A DNA stretch of 64,000 nucleotides from Haematococcus lacustris (GCA_030144725.1 JASKMD010000007.1:9321441-9385440), one strand, 5' to 3'; numbered from the stretch's first letter, positions 45,358 through 59,301 are shown. Numbers and translations: made by a program. The notes: generated from the sequence alone by a model not told the origin.

Positions 45358-46595
45358 GCTCATTACAGCATACAGTGTACAGCGTGGTTTCGATTCTAGA
45401 ACCTCATTCACTCATTACCTCCTAAGCCGCTCACCGCACGACAGGGCGTGGTGACTTGTCAGTGTGTCAATGTAGCCAGTGTGATAATGCACAAAGACAG
45501 GCATCAACCACAACATCACTGGCATCCCAGGTTTTGTGGGAAGATGTTGGGGATGGCTCTTGGGGTGATGCCCTTGTCACAGCCTTCAGCGTGATGATGT
45601 CGAAGCGATGGTTGCAATGCAGGTTCAACGAGGCGGTGCTTGTGGTCGCTGTGCAGTCTGGCATGGCCATGGTGGTGCTGCAAGTGCTGACGACGCTGGG
45701 GAGCATGCAAGCGGAAGTGCACGACCTCATCTTCTGAGGCAGGCAGAGGACAGCCTGGTTTCTCCATGCCTCTGTTTCAATGTGCATTTCAAAGTGGTTG
45801 GTCTGGTTGCCAACCGGTTGTCAAGTGAGAGGGGAAGCAGTGGATGCGGCACATCCTGCCACCTTCCAGCAACCTGCCCAGGCTGGCGAGGCTGCCATGT
45901 TCCTAAGCATGGGCAAGGCTGCTCAAGTCATCCCTCTACCCCCTTAGCTGGGCAGTGGGCTAAATTGATAGAAACTTTGCGCAATAGAGCAGGTAACGCT
46001 GCCTTCTTTGATTCATAGCTTTTGATCTCTACAGCCCTCATGCTACGCCAAGAAATGAAAGAGTTGTACAAAAACACAGGCTGGAACCTGCAACGCTCCG
46101 AAGGCAGACCATGATTGCTAAGCGTACCTTGGGCCGTGTTGTACTTGAAAAATGCAAGCATAGTCAACACTTGCAGCCCGTCTCCTTGCCTTACATTGCC
46201 TGGGCAGTGAGGTTGCCCCCCGCCACATGAACACATGAAATAGTGGAGCGCTACGAAAATTAAATTCGTTCCACATCGAGTTTTCGCGACTCAAAGGTGA
46301 TGAGCGGTGCACTCGCGCTTGGCATGAAATGAGGCTTTTCCTACCGAGTTAAAAACTCTCTAGGGACGAGGTAACTGGGCTTCTTCGTGAGTCCGGAACC
46401 ACAGCAGTTCAGTGGTCATTGACGACGCCCCTTCGTGTTCGCAGCTCTCGTGGGCGGGGATGGCCCTGCCTTCGACCAGCGCTGCTGCCGATGTCGCTCA
46501 GGTGCGCGCAGACAGGGATATAAGCAATGTAATAGCGAAATCGCGTGGTGAGGCCTGAGCCCGTCTGCAGACAGGACAGCCTGGATATTAGTCTG
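45358..46595. other. Region upstream of GSK3
   Basis: An open frame at 45456-45737 includes VLWEDVGDGSWGDALVTAF and VVLQVLTTLGSMQAEVHDL, somewhat protein-like, but no splice context or family was recognised. A TATA-like GGGATATAAGC lies at ~46514-46524, ~75 bp before the GSK3 start codon, and may be the core promoter. Confidence 0.35.
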
Positions 46596-48673
<2,078 letters not shown>

Positions 48674-49305
48674 GGTGAGGGGTGTGTTGCAGTGCAGCAA
48701 GTGACCTGGATGGAGGTGGATGACAGTCGTGCTGGGACCTGGGGTGAACCCTGACAGCACAGCCAGGGCCTATGCACGGGATGCAGCTGGCAACCAACTA
48801 TAGCATAATCCAAGCTGCAGGGGTGGAGTGGGGCAGGGTCAGGCCGGGTGAGATGGGATGGGAGGGCATGTAGTCGGTTTGGAGTGCACCTGATACGGGC
48901 AGATTGGTTGGGTCGGAAGGGTGAGGCAGACGGGTCCAGGTGACGTGCAGGTCAGTGCTCAACTGCACAGGGAGGGGTAGAGAGAGGTCAGGTCAGGTCA
49001 GTGTATGGGAGTATGCGCTTTGGTGCTGCTGTACGGCAGCACCATGCCATTGGCAGCTGGGGGAGAGTGATTGGTGTGATATGATACCTGTGGGACAATG
49101 GACAGCAGCACTCTTGTATTATGCATGCTGTGTGCTGCAGCGCAGTTGCTTACATGCTTTGCCATTAGCTGGCGGCGTGACATGTGGCTAAGGCATGATG
49201 CAAGTAATGGCGGGTTTCACTACGATGGGTTGGACTGCTGCATAGCCCGGGGCGTTAGCCTCACTCAGCTTATGCTGTAGGTTGGGCTCGCTTCCCCCTG
49301 TGCAT
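48674..49305. other. Region downstream of GSK3
   Basis: No gene supported. It should contain the GSK3 3' UTR; no clear polyadenylation site was assigned. Confidence 0.4.
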
Positions 49306-49441
49306 GCTGCCGTGGTACTGACAAAGCGATTGTGTTTTTAATTCTTAAGATCACTCGCTCTTCTATAATCCTTATCGTAGAGGCCATGAAAGCGCTGGCG
49401 CAAAGGGCGTGTGCACACGGCTATTCCTTACCCACCGACCA
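49306..49441 (-). repeat. Right arm of inverted repeat flanking GSK3
   Basis: Partner of 45222-45357. It ends 54 bp before the T2b insertion at 49496. Confidence 0.85.
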
Positions 49442-49495
49442 AGCTATGCTGTCTTCCGCCTGATATCCCAGGCATCCCAGGCACCGTGCTGGGGG

Positions 49496-51261
49496 TCAGG
49501 CGTTCCCAACTACCTGAAAACCACCCCCCTGTGATAGGAAGCCCGTATCTCCGCAGCCACTCAGTCAAAAATATATGTAAACAGTGCTTTGAACAGAAGA
49601 GAGTCACAGCTACGATATGGCAGACGCAGCAAAAACTAGCTCGCTCCCAGCGGTGCACAGTGCCTGCCCAAAGATAAACATTTGAATTCATGCGATTTCG
49701 CCACATGCGAGGCGCGCCGCTCTAGCACGCTTCGCCACACTGTTGTGAATGGCATCTGCAACGCGCAGCAGCAGTTGGAACATGTTTTGCTTTCGGCATG
49801 TGGACGCCACGACGGCAGTCGTGACGACTGGATACCACTATTAGCTTTTGGAGCTGCTGCTGGCGCTAGTGCATTTCCGGCTGCTCTACTACGCTTAAAA
49901 AGGTGCTAGGTGCAGTACGTGGTGTTGTCTCACCTTGCTTTGCTGCCCTCGACTTGTTAGCTGCAGGTGCCGCACGCTTACGCGACGTGCTTGCCGCTGC
50001 CAGCTGTTGCTGCTGCTGAGGGGGTGCACCAGCAGGCACAGCCAGCTCAGGGGTGGTGCCTGCAGGTGTCAGCTGCTGCTGAGGGGGCGCAGCTGCGGCA
50101 AGCTTCCCACGGATGTGGTTGCACACATGGCTCTATAGCTTGCTGCAAAGCCGTGTGCTCACCCTGCAAGCGTTGGTGTGCTGCCAGCAGGTCGTCTAGG
50201 TCGCCCTGCAACCCATCCACGGTGCCCATGAGGGACTGCTCCACATCTCGCAGCCTGCAGGTCACGGTTTGTCGCTTGTGCCGTACAAGCTGCAGCCTTG
50301 ATGTTGTCAGGGCAATGCAGATAGCCAGCCCTTGGCGACTTGTTGAGTGCATAGAGCTGAGCACTCTTGGCCTTGCTTAATCTCTTCTTGGTTCTCTTCA
50401 TGGTTAGGGATTGAGAGGTGGGTGGGTGAGATGCTGAGCGGGGCTACGGGCTTGGCTCGGTGGTCAGGGTGATGGGGGGCGATGGATACGGAGATGGGTG
50501 AAGGAGAGGTTGGGGAGAGGTAGGAGGCGAGGAGAAGGAGGGTTAGGGGGGAGGAGGCTGATGGCAGGCTGGGATGAGGGGCTACTGGGAGCTGGGCGGG
50601 GTAGACGAGGTTGGGAGATGGTGGGTTAAGGTGTGTTGGTGGTTGCCATGTGGCGGAGTGGTCAGCCAAGCTCAGTCGGCTCCTCATGCACCTGTAGCCA
50701 TCAGCATGTGTACCTTGTAAGCGGTCCATCTTGTCACATACAAACCCAATGATTGAGTTGCATGGTGCCATGGACGCGTTGATGAGTATGCTACAAAAGA
50801 TTCGTGTGAGGCCAGGCTGTTGTTCAATGGTTGAAAACATATAGCGGATCATAGCTGGAGGGGGTGACTAGTCCCTACTGTGCCGCCCACCATTACAGCG
50901 ATACAGCGATGTCGCACACGAATTCGAGTTTCTTCACATCCTCGCCAAGCGGCCTGCACCATCAGGAAGCTCGCGCAGCCATGTTGGCCGGACTTCGGTG
51001 GTGTGCGCCACCGACATGTCGTGCATCGCTAACGGATAGCCAAGGGCGTGGCTTACCAGTGTAGCTAACCACGGTCTGCGATTGGGACACATCCGGGGTC
51101 ACATGTGGCTGCCCGCATCGAATGACTCCGATGGCAATTCCAGTCTTACATTAAACGCGCATTATCGCAATGCAGCAGACGCAGCAAACGTTACATCAAA
51201 TGATGGAGTAGATGGGCTGCAGTTGCATGAAGATTACCAACCCCATGTTGGGAACGCCTGA
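49496..51261 (-). mobile_element. DNA transposon T2b, minus orientation
   Basis: Terminal inverted repeats TCAGGCGTTCCCAAC / GTTGGGAACGCCTGA match those of 39310-41211. Exact 7-bp target duplications CTGGGGG lie at 49489-49495 and 51262-51268. The body is homologous, in inverse orientation, to the copy at 39310 but differs internally, including a different middle segment at ~50150-50690. Confidence 0.93.
49866..50852 (-). CDS. T2b-encoded protein, second copy, fragmented
   Basis: Minus-strand pieces: an early exon (around 50730-50852) with NSIIGFVCDKMDRLQ, near-identical to the 39.8 kb copy; a coiled-coil segment split over two frames (ADVEQ-like region RLRDVEQSLMGTVDGLQGDL at 50047-50364); and a C-terminal piece 49866-50126 with RGKLAAAAPPQQQ and TSRKRAAPAANKSR. 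The QFDG catalytic region found at 40.4 kb is absent. A defective copy, probably mobilised in trans if at all. Confidence 0.5.
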
Positions 51262-51410
51262 CTGGGGGGTAGCTCATGTGCCCTATGGTGCCCTGTGGAG
51301 GTGCCCTTTGGAAGTGCCCTTTGGTCAGACCCTCCCAACCCTTTGGTCCTTTGGTCCTTTGGTCAGACCCTCTTGCTTGTTATGGAAGGCATTGGAAGTG
51401 CGAGAGTGAC

Positions 51411-52475
51411 TCAGGCGACCCCAACTTTCAAAAAATGGCTGGAAATGATCGGAAACCGACCCCTGGTAATCAAAACGACGCCGCGTCTCAGCCACGTGGT
51501 TTCTATTTATGATTCGCACATCCCTGGATAGAGGACTCTGTCAGCTATGCGGTGCAGCTTGTAACATTAAATGTTGTGCAGTGTGCTGAGTGCTAAGGCG
51601 GCTCAAATCTTGACATTCAAATGCATGCCAGTTTTGCTCATGCGGGCCTCGCCGCGACCGACCGCCGCGACCGACGTGGCCCAGTAGCCTCTGCAAACAG
51701 TCAGGGACAGTCGCCGCAGTCAAAACAATGCACATGGCACGCCAAACCGATGTAACGACGCCCCTCCACCCATGCTCGGAAGTATACAACGCTGCTGCAT
51801 TGCTTGACCGCTTCGTGAGTAGTACCTACTACCTGGCCACTCTGTGAGGCCACACAAGGTGTGTAGGCCATTGCTACGTCACCTTGCTCGACTTGTTGGG
51901 TCCGGTCCCTCCCGCCCGCCCTCCGCTTGCGTGTCGAGCTGGTGTCCAGCTCCGCCCTGACCCCTGACCCCTGCTGCTCAGCTGGAGGGGTGGGCAGCCC
52001 AGGGGCAGCACCAGCACCAGCTGCCTGCTGCTGCCAGGGGGGTGCAGCAGGAAGGGGGGGCAGGTCAGGGGCAGCACCAGCACCAGCTGCCTGCTGCTGC
52101 CAGGGGGGTGCAGCAGGAGGGGGGGGCAGCCCAGGGGCAGCACCAGCACCAGCCGCCTGCTGCTGCCAGGGGGGTGCAGCACGAGGGGTCGAGCAAGCCT
52201 GGCGGGCTGAACATTGATTGTACTTCCTGCTCGATAGCAGGCGCAGCTCAGTCATTGGTGCCGCTACTCACCACTAGAACAATCGATTGTGAGCAGCTGA
52301 GGTGTGTCCGCGATCGCTTGCGCCGGCATGGCCTTACTCGCAAGAGGTAACGCGCCGCTTGCCAGGAGACGCGCAGTAATTCGCAGCTGCCAATGCGATA
52401 AACGCTAATGAAAACGGTGCAGTATTGAGAGAGTACTTGCATGAAGATTACCAACCCCATGTTGGGACATCCTGA
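51411..52475 (-). mobile_element. T2c: internally deleted T2a-like transposon
   Basis: Begins TCAGGCGACCCCAAC and ends GTTGGGACATCCTGA. Flanks are GAGTGAC (51404-51410) and GAGTGAG (52476-52482), a 7-bp duplication with one mismatch. Both ends align with T2a for several hundred bases, but the coiled-coil core is deleted. The remaining minus frame (51701-52255) goes from the basic first-exon region straight into the Pro/Gln 22-residue repeats and the [13 protein letters not shown] tail. It is inserted in the left end of the Fanzor remnant that continues at 52476. Confidence 0.85.
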
Positions 52476-52704
52476 GAGTGAGTGACATCGCCTCCTGGGT
52501 GTAAGTCTGTGTGACCAGGAGCTAGCAGATATGAGCGTAGTGGCGCAATGTCTCCGAGGAAGCGGCCCAGTAGCGCGGAGCCAGAGCCGCATCCGACTGA
52601 AAGCCCGCGAATACGAGGTTCGTCGTAGTCGCAGTGTGGTCCGCTGCAACTGTGCTGTGCCCTGGAGGAGTACCCTGGCCTGGGGTACAAGCGGGTGCGA
52701 GACA

Positions 52705-52876
52705 TGTTAAGTGACCATGTAAGGCTAAGCTAATGCCGGTTGAGAGATCTGGACCTCCCCTGTGAGAAGTGTGATGTGGTGAGGTGATCTGAGGCCGGGT
52801 TCGTTTCCGGGGCAGACTTCCTGACAACGCCCAGTCTGTCATGGAGAACTCTGTCACCGCCACTCATCACGCAACA
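52705..52876 (+). repeat. 5' LTR
   Basis: 172 bp, TG...CA ends. It differs from the 3' LTR at four positions, including two in the T-arm-like palindrome. Confidence 0.95.
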
Positions 52877-55800
52877 GTTGGTTGCCGACCGATGTTGCCC
52901 GACTGGATCTATTTGCCACGTATCTGCCTGAGGATGAGCGGCAGAGGACGTTCTGGTTGGCGTGTAAGACGCGCTTGAGTCGGAGCTGGCTATAGTGCCC
53001 CAGTTGTGGAATTGTCGCGAAGCGACGGCTGTGTGTGGGCTCTGAGCTGAGCGAAGAGGCTAGAGAGCCTGAAACCAGTGGCTAATGAGCCTTGTGCGGT
53101 ACAACCAGTCGGCGGAGGTTTATTCTGCGAGAGTGGCGATGGAGGTGACAGTAGTCGCCGAGAGGCCGGTGATGGCTCAGTGCGAAGAAGATGCGTGACT
53201 CAGGAGCGTGCAAGCCGAAATGCCGAGGTGCAAGCCGAAATGTTGCAACTGTTGTTTAGGCGGACTTGGCCTGGGAGAAGCTCTTGATCTTGTGGCTATG
53301 TTTGAGGCCAACTCTGCGTGTAAGAGAACGGCTATGGGGCTATGGATGCACCACCGAATGCTGCAGAGGTACAGCCTGGAAGGCTGCAGCTACCTTTTCT
53401 GTTTGAGGGACGGCTAGGTAACAAGCCGTGCAGAGCCATGCTTGACACAGGTGCCAGTTGCACCATAATCAGCAAGGAGTGGTTGGAAAGGCACGAGGGC
53501 AATGTCAACCCTGCTGCACTACAAAAGAAGATCATGATGGAACCTCTGAGAGTGCTGCCCGCAACCAATCAGCCTGTGGTGATTACTGAACGACGTTGTG
53601 GCCTGCTGGAGGTGCAAAAAGACAAATTGCAATGCAGTGGTCATGCCAGGAATGCTCAACGGTGTCGACCTGATCCTGGGAGTCGATTGGATGCACGAGC
53701 ACGATGCAGTGCTGAAGGTGAAGCACGGGGTGTGCACGCTGTTTCAGGCACTCGGAGAGTCGGGGAAGCCTGTAAACTTGTTCGCACTGCAACCAAAGCA
53801 TCTGCCTGGGTTTGCGGCTGTTGCTGCTATGAAGGAGCAGTGGGAAAGCGCAGCCGAAATTAAGCTGCTCAGTCCGGGCCAGGCCGTGCGACAATTGCGG
53901 AAAGGCTGCAGTAGCTGGCTGATGCTAGTGAAACCTGGCGATGCTGGCGACCAGGAGGGCTGGCACCAGGGCAGCTTGGCAGCTGTAGTGGCTGGATGCA
54001 GTGAGCAGAACACGAAGGCTGAGCAGGACCCCGAGCTGGTGCCACAAGCTGTGCTAGATGGGTTGCTATCTGAGTATGCTGATGTGTTTGGGGACATGCC
54101 ACCGGGGTTGCCCCCTAACAGGCCAGTGGGGCACACAATCAGGACACCACCCGGGGCTGAAGCTCCCTACAAACGTATGTACAAGCTAAGCCCTAGAGAG
54201 GAGGCTGAGGTGAAGAAGCAGTTGGCTGAGCTGCTGGCCAAAGGGTTGATTGAGCCAAGCAGCAGCCCATACGGGGCACCAATCCTGTTTGTGCAAAAGA
54301 AAGATGGGAACACTTTGGGGGGGCTGAGCTGGAAGCTTTTAATGGCCTGAAAGAGGCGCTCTGCTCCGCTCCTGTGCTGGCTCTGCCTGACTTCAGCAAG
54401 CCTTTTGTAGTGTGCACCGATGCGTCGCTGGTAGGCACCGGAGGGGTGCTGATGCAAGATGGCAGACCAATTGCTTACACAAGTAAAAAGATGTCCCCAG
54501 CAGAGACGCGCTATGCCACTGGAGAGCAAGAGCTGCTGGGTATCATCAGAGCAGTCAGACAGTGGAGGTGTTATTTGGATGGAGCGGTTGATGTTACAAT
54601 CCTGCCTGATCACAATCCCCTCATCTACCTGCAAACACAGCCCAACTTGTCGAGGCGGCAGGTCAGATGGATGGAAGAGCTATCACGCTACAAGTATGAG
54701 ATCAAGTACATACCCGGTGCAACTAATGTGGCTGACCCTATCAGCCGTAACCCCGCTCTGGCCAATGAGGTGGCGCTAACAAGCTCATCATCACCACAAA
54801 ATGCTGACTCTGAAGACGCCATGACTGTGATCATGACGCTAAGCTCCCGGGCTGAAAGGCCAGTCTACGCCATAACTACACGCCGCACTGCTGCCCAGCT
54901 GCGAGAAAATGCTGAGCTGGGGCAGGTGGCTGCCCGGGAGGCTGCCCAAAGAGCAAACCAGCTGGTCCCACCATGTGATTTGGCTGCTGCCCATACGCCT
55001 GGCCAGGCAAGAATGACAAGTGCACATACAAAGGGGGCGCAGCCAGGTGGGGGGGAATCCCTGCGGCAGCAACAACAAACAACAGAGTCACATAACAAAT
55101 CAAACAAACAAGGTGATGACGGGCAGTCCACAACTAAGTCGGGTCCCTTAACCCTAATGCAGGCAATCAAGCAAGCCTATGCGGCTGACACACGCTTTGC
55201 TGATGAGGCCTTCACATCGCAGCTGTACCAGCATGAGGGGCTGTGGCTGACTGAGTGGGCCTGATGACGCTGCGCTGCGGAAGAAAGTGATACACACCAT
55301 GCATGACACCAGATCTGCTGGTCACCTGGGTATGACGAAGACCCTTGAGCAGGTGACGCGCTGGTTTACATGGCCTGGTGTGTCGGAGGATGTGAAGAAC
55401 TATGTGCGCAGCTGCCACTCGTGCCAAGTGAACAAGTCAAGTGCCAAGAAGCCTGCTGGCCTGCTGCAGCCGCTGCCCATACCTGAGAGACCGTGGGACA
55501 GCGTGTCAATGGACCTCATAGTGAAGCTACCTGCAAGTGGGCCCAACAAATATGACTCAATATTAGTGTTTGTGGACAGACTAACAAAGATGGTACACCT
55601 GGTGAAGACCTGGGAGAGCATGACTGCCACACAATATGCAAAGCTGTTCCTTGAGCATGTGTTCCGGCTACATGGGATGCCAAGGAGTGTGGTCAGTGAT
55701 AGAGGGCCCCAGTTCCACAACAAGTTCTGGACTGAGGTGACCAAGCTGCTCCAGGTCCAGGTGAACCTATCCAGCGCCTACCACCCTGAAACAGATGGCC

Positions 55801-56600
55801 AAACAGAGCGAGTTAACCGGGTAATTGAGGAAATGCTGAGGCACTTCATCAGGCCTGACCAGCGGGACTGGGCGGAGTACTTACCTCTGGTGGAGTTCGC
55901 CATCAACAATGCCTGGCAGGAGTCGGTCCGCAGCACGCCCTTCTACCTGAACTACGGCTATCATCCGCGGCTGGCTGAGCTGCTCGACTTGCCGCAGAAG
56001 GTGCCGCAGGCGCATGATTTTGTGAAGGGCATGAAGACAGCGGTTGAGCAGGCGAGGCAGTGCCTAGCGCGGGCGCAGAAGCGCATGAAGTCATATCAGG
56101 ATAACAAACGGCGTGAGGCACTTTACCTGCCTGGTGACATGGTGCTGCTGAGCACACAGAACATGAGGGGTAAGGCTAACCAGCCTGGAGTCCGTAAGCT
56201 AAAGCCTCGCTATGTGGGCCCGTTCAGTGTGCAGTACATGGTAGGCAAGGCAGCTGTGAAGCTGTGGCTGCCAGATGAGTGGTCTCGACTCCACAACGTG
56301 TTTCATGTGTCCTTGGTGAAGCCCTATCGCACAGATGCTTCAGGGGCAGTGCCTGGGCTGGCTGGACCACCTCCTGTGCAGTGGCTAGATGGAGAGCCCC
56401 AATACACAGTGGAGAAGGTGGTGGGCCACAGGCTGGAGCCCAGCAAAGGCAAGCGCAAGGGCAAGTGCAAGAAGAGAAGGCTTGAGTTCCTGGTCAAGTG
56501 GCAAGGACACGGTGACGAGCATAACACTTGGGAGTTGAGCACTCAGCTGGTGGGCTGCCAAGAGCTGTTGGCCAGGTACCTGACAGAGCTGGTGGGCTGA
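52877..56600 (+). pseudogene. Gypsy gag-pol, frameshifted, reverse transcriptase core deleted
   Basis: Remnant gag (FATYLPEDERQRTFW near 52910) is followed by stops. Protease is at ~53400-53600 (MLDTGASCTIIS active site; LGVDWMHEHDAVL after a frame change). The reverse transcriptase N-terminus (PYGAPILFVQKKDG) stops at ~54310 and jumps to GAELEAFNGLKEAL; the palm with the YxDD box is missing. RNase H follows (CTDASLVGTGGVL, DHNPLIYL). A one-base frameshift at ~55258 separates it from integrase (55287-56600), which has its HHCC region, DDE residues (MDLIV, SDRGPQF, NRVIEEM) and a C-terminal chromodomain (VEKVVGHR...EFLVKWQGHGDEHNTWE). Non-autonomous. Confidence 0.93.
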
Positions 56601-56786
56601 GGAGGCGGCTGATGGCGAGGCTGAAGCTAAGGATGATGTTGAAGCTGAGGCCCAGGCCTGATGGTAGAGGCATGGTTGGAACTCAGACACCTAGCGCTAG
56701 TGTGGGCGCGAGTGATGGCACAATGTGCCTGAGCGGGGCAACACCACAGTGGTCAGCTGAGGACAGCTGAGCCAGGTGGGGGGGAA

Positions 56787-56958
56787 TGTTACGTGACCAT
56801 GTAAGGCTAAGCTAATGCCGGTTGAGAGATCTGGATCTCCCCTGTGAGAAGTGTGATGTGGTGAGGTGATCTGAGGCCGGGTTCGATTCCCGGGCAGACT
56901 TCCTGACAACGCCCAGTCTGTCATGGAGAACTCTGTCACCGCCACTCATCACGCAACA
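56787..56958 (+). repeat. 3' LTR
   Basis: 172 bp copy. It contains CCGGGTTCGATTCCCGGG at 56877-56894, a perfect tRNA T-arm/B-box-like hairpin. Confidence 0.95.
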
Positions 56959-57010
56959 AGACACGCCACCCACAGCCCAGCAGCACCAGCAGCCCGCTGT
57001 GGCACAGTAG

Positions 57011-57271
57011 TGTGTGCCCCCCCCCCATTTGAGCTGTCATCAGCTTTAAATTAATGCATGTTTTGTCATGCCAACTATACGTCATAGCCCTGTCACAGGG
57101 GTCAGGCAATGTTGTAGGTGGTAGGCGACCATGACCATGTGTATGCCATGTATAGGCCAGGAGCATGCCATGCGATGGGAACTCCACACAGACAACAACA
57201 CTGTTTTGTAGTGGTCCACAATTAGTGTGTTCGACTGCAATGAAGGCCCAAGGTTGAGGGCCAAGGTGCTG
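57011..57271 (+). ncRNA. Candidate Fanzor guide-RNA region, copy at 57 kb
   Basis: Aligns over its full length with 43063-43321 (reverse complement). It includes a TTTTGTCATGCCAAC block and repeated GCATGCCATG-like motifs, and ends GGTGCTG. It starts at the Fanzor-remnant stop codon. Transcription not shown. Confidence 0.4.
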
Positions 57272-57589
57272 TCTTCCGCCTCCAATTCCGATGAATAACC
57301 CTATCTCTGACACCCCCCCCATCTCACGCAGTGCAAGGTGCAACTCAACCATGTAACCCACCATCGTTTGCTGCCTCGTGAGCCCGTGAATCCTGGTATC
57401 GTCTGCGTTTCCAGCGTTTAGTGAAACTCGTGGCTTAATCAATCAACTGCAGTACCGCCGGCCGCTGCTGGCCACGTCCCTCATGCCATGGAGCTCATGT
57501 CTACCCCCTGCTATAGTCCTTCCCACACTCACGCCCACACCCGAACCTTGTCCCTGCTGCTCCCACATCAACCCTGCTTATAGCTTCAA
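57272..57589. other. Spacer between mobile DNA and the next gene
   Basis: No gene or repeat identified; it presumably includes the 3' UTR of the minus-strand gene that ends at 57590. Confidence 0.4.
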
Positions 57590-59301
57590 TTATCGCGCAA
57601 GCCTGACTTCCACAGGGAGGTTCATGCATAGCTCCGAGGCATCGTCAACCCTGTTCTTGCAGATCGACAAAGCGCCTGCAACGTGGGCAAGCCGAAAACG
57701 CTCCCGTGACGACGGCAAGCTGCCCAACTTTGAAAAGTTATCGGCGAAGTCAGCCACCTGCGACAGCAGGCGGGTCACAGTCACTCAGGATTAGTCCAGC
57801 AAAGAGACGTCAACATTATGATCAGACAGGGGCCTGGGGGGCTCACAATGGCTGGCAATATAACTGCATTGTAGCGCGTCAACCACATCGTTTGCGTCCC
57901 TGTATATAACTCTCTGACCTTGTCCCCTGTCCCACCCGACTGCAGGATGACTCAGCCGTCACACATAGCATGTTGTTCACAACCAGCAGCTGGTGGCCAC
58001 AGCGCAGGAGCAGCAGGCAGTTTAGCCTAGCACAACAGGGCGCAAGGTGGAACGCAGTCAGGAACCCCAAGTCCCCTGACCTCTCACCTCGGACTGCCCC
58101 AGATGCATAGCCTGGCTGTAAGCAATGCCCAGTGCTGCCTGGCAACGAGAGAAGCCCTGCACTCAGCAGCCACCAGCACCAATTCAGCAACCTGCCTCGC
58201 AGCTGCCCATCGGCTGCTACTGTGTGGTACCAAATAAGAGTGAAGTCGTAAGGTGCTGCTGTAACAGCTGCTATGCAGGTGCTGTGCATGCGGCAGACTG
58301 ATGGTGGGCGATACATGGATTTATACTGGTGGCATACCACCTTGACAGCTGGCCTCAATAGCCTCAATCACCCCAGCTGAATAGCCTAGCCCTTGCACCT
58401 GCATCTGCTTCCAATTACCTGCACCTACTGCTACTCTCTGCCCACTTCTGCCTCACCGAAATGTGCACCCGCCAGGCTGCCAACTGCTGCTGCAACACTC
58501 ACCATTTCCGTGAACTGCTGGATGCCTTTATCCTGGTAGCTGGACAACTGCACACCAGAGGAGAGAGGCAGCATGGAGAAGGCAGTCATTTTGATGCCAT
58601 GGCACAGGGACGACCACCGAAGCCTGGGCGATGGCCCAAGCCATGCAGGCGCTGTGTGTGACAGTGGGACGTCAGGCTGTCCAGCTCACCTCCATGGCCT
58701 GGAAGTAGTTGTGCACATGGTTGGTGAGCGGCTCGTCCAACAGCTTGCGCTCTAGCTCTAGGGGCACGGCTTCACTGCTCCCTGACAGGCTGGCTTGCGA
58801 CCCGGGTGTCAAGGCTGCAGGCACAGGGATCTGCAGCACGGCGCCACAGCGGCGGCATCAGGTTGTAACCCTTGGCCAAGGACAGCGATGGTGATGATAT
58901 ACTGGCTGCCTCCTTATACTGGATGCCTCCTAGGGGTTCAAGACTCTCTACACCGCACTCCAGAGCTAGATACACATGAGATCAAAGCCACGGCATGCAA
59001 ATCAGCAGCGATGGCACAGGAGTGCAAGCTGGTGGCTGGACGGCATAAGCGGCATGAGCGGCATAGGCTGAGAAGCTCCATGATAAGCTGCAGAATAGGC
59101 TGCTGCTGCAATTTGTGATGCGCTGCTGGGGCTCACAGGGGCGTCAATGCGGAGCTGCTCGCTCAGCGCTACGCGGAGCGTTGTCACGGCCTCTGCTGGC
59201 GAGTGGTTTTGAGGCCATGCTTCCGCGCCAGGGTGTGCAAACGCAGCGCTGCTGTACATCCGGCGTCGCGGTCGCGGGAAGTCCAGGTCGCAATGCAGCA
59301 T
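57590..59301 (-). CDS. Helical protein of unknown function (possibly BAR-like)
   Basis: Phase-0 exons on the minus strand: 58690-58830, 58503-58547, 58088-58138 and 57590-57757 (ending VEVRLAR, TAA). They encode LERKLLDEPLTNHVHNYFQ, LSSYQDKGIQQFTEM, LGIAYSQAMHLGQSE and VADFADNFSKLGSLPSSRER, all strongly helical and soluble. The pattern is reminiscent of BAR-domain or sorting-nexin helices, but this is only an impression. A 5' exon may start at 59301 (MLHCDLDFPRPRRR), followed by TTLRVALSEQLRID; the joins to it are unresolved. Its start lies 66 bp from that of the divergent STI1-like gene, suggesting a shared promoter. Confidence 0.55.

Larger units (their letters stand above)
52705..56958 (+). 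mobile_element. Ty3/Gypsy LTR retrotransposon (chromovirus type), defective
   Basis: Two 172 bp LTRs starting TGTT and ending CAACA are flanked by an exact 5-bp target duplication AGACA (52700-52704 and 56959-56963). A polypurine tract (GGTGGGGGGGAA) precedes the 3' LTR. The interior has a gag remnant, protease, partial reverse transcriptase, RNase H, integrase and chromodomain on the plus strand. I count four LTR differences in 172 bp, so the insertion is not brand new. The catalytic part of reverse transcriptase is deleted. Confidence 0.95.
52476..57271 (+). mobile_element. Internally deleted Fanzor element, split by a Gypsy insertion
   Basis: 52476-52704 and 56959-57271 together match the 43 kb copy. 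From 52548 the plus strand reads MSPRKRPSSAEPEPH and stops at 52626-52628, as in the 43 kb copy. At 52665 the conserved tail EEYPGLGYKRVRD begins and is interrupted at 52704 by an LTR retrotransposon. After it, 56959-57010 continues PPTAQQ...QPAVAQ to TAG. The RuvC-III segment is absent, so the deletion is larger than at 43 kb. The conserved non-coding end runs 57011-57271. Confidence 0.7.

Noticed and set aside
54839..55170. Minus-strand frames within the Gypsy pol region
   Set aside because: Shadows of the plus-strand RNase H to integrase coding sequence.
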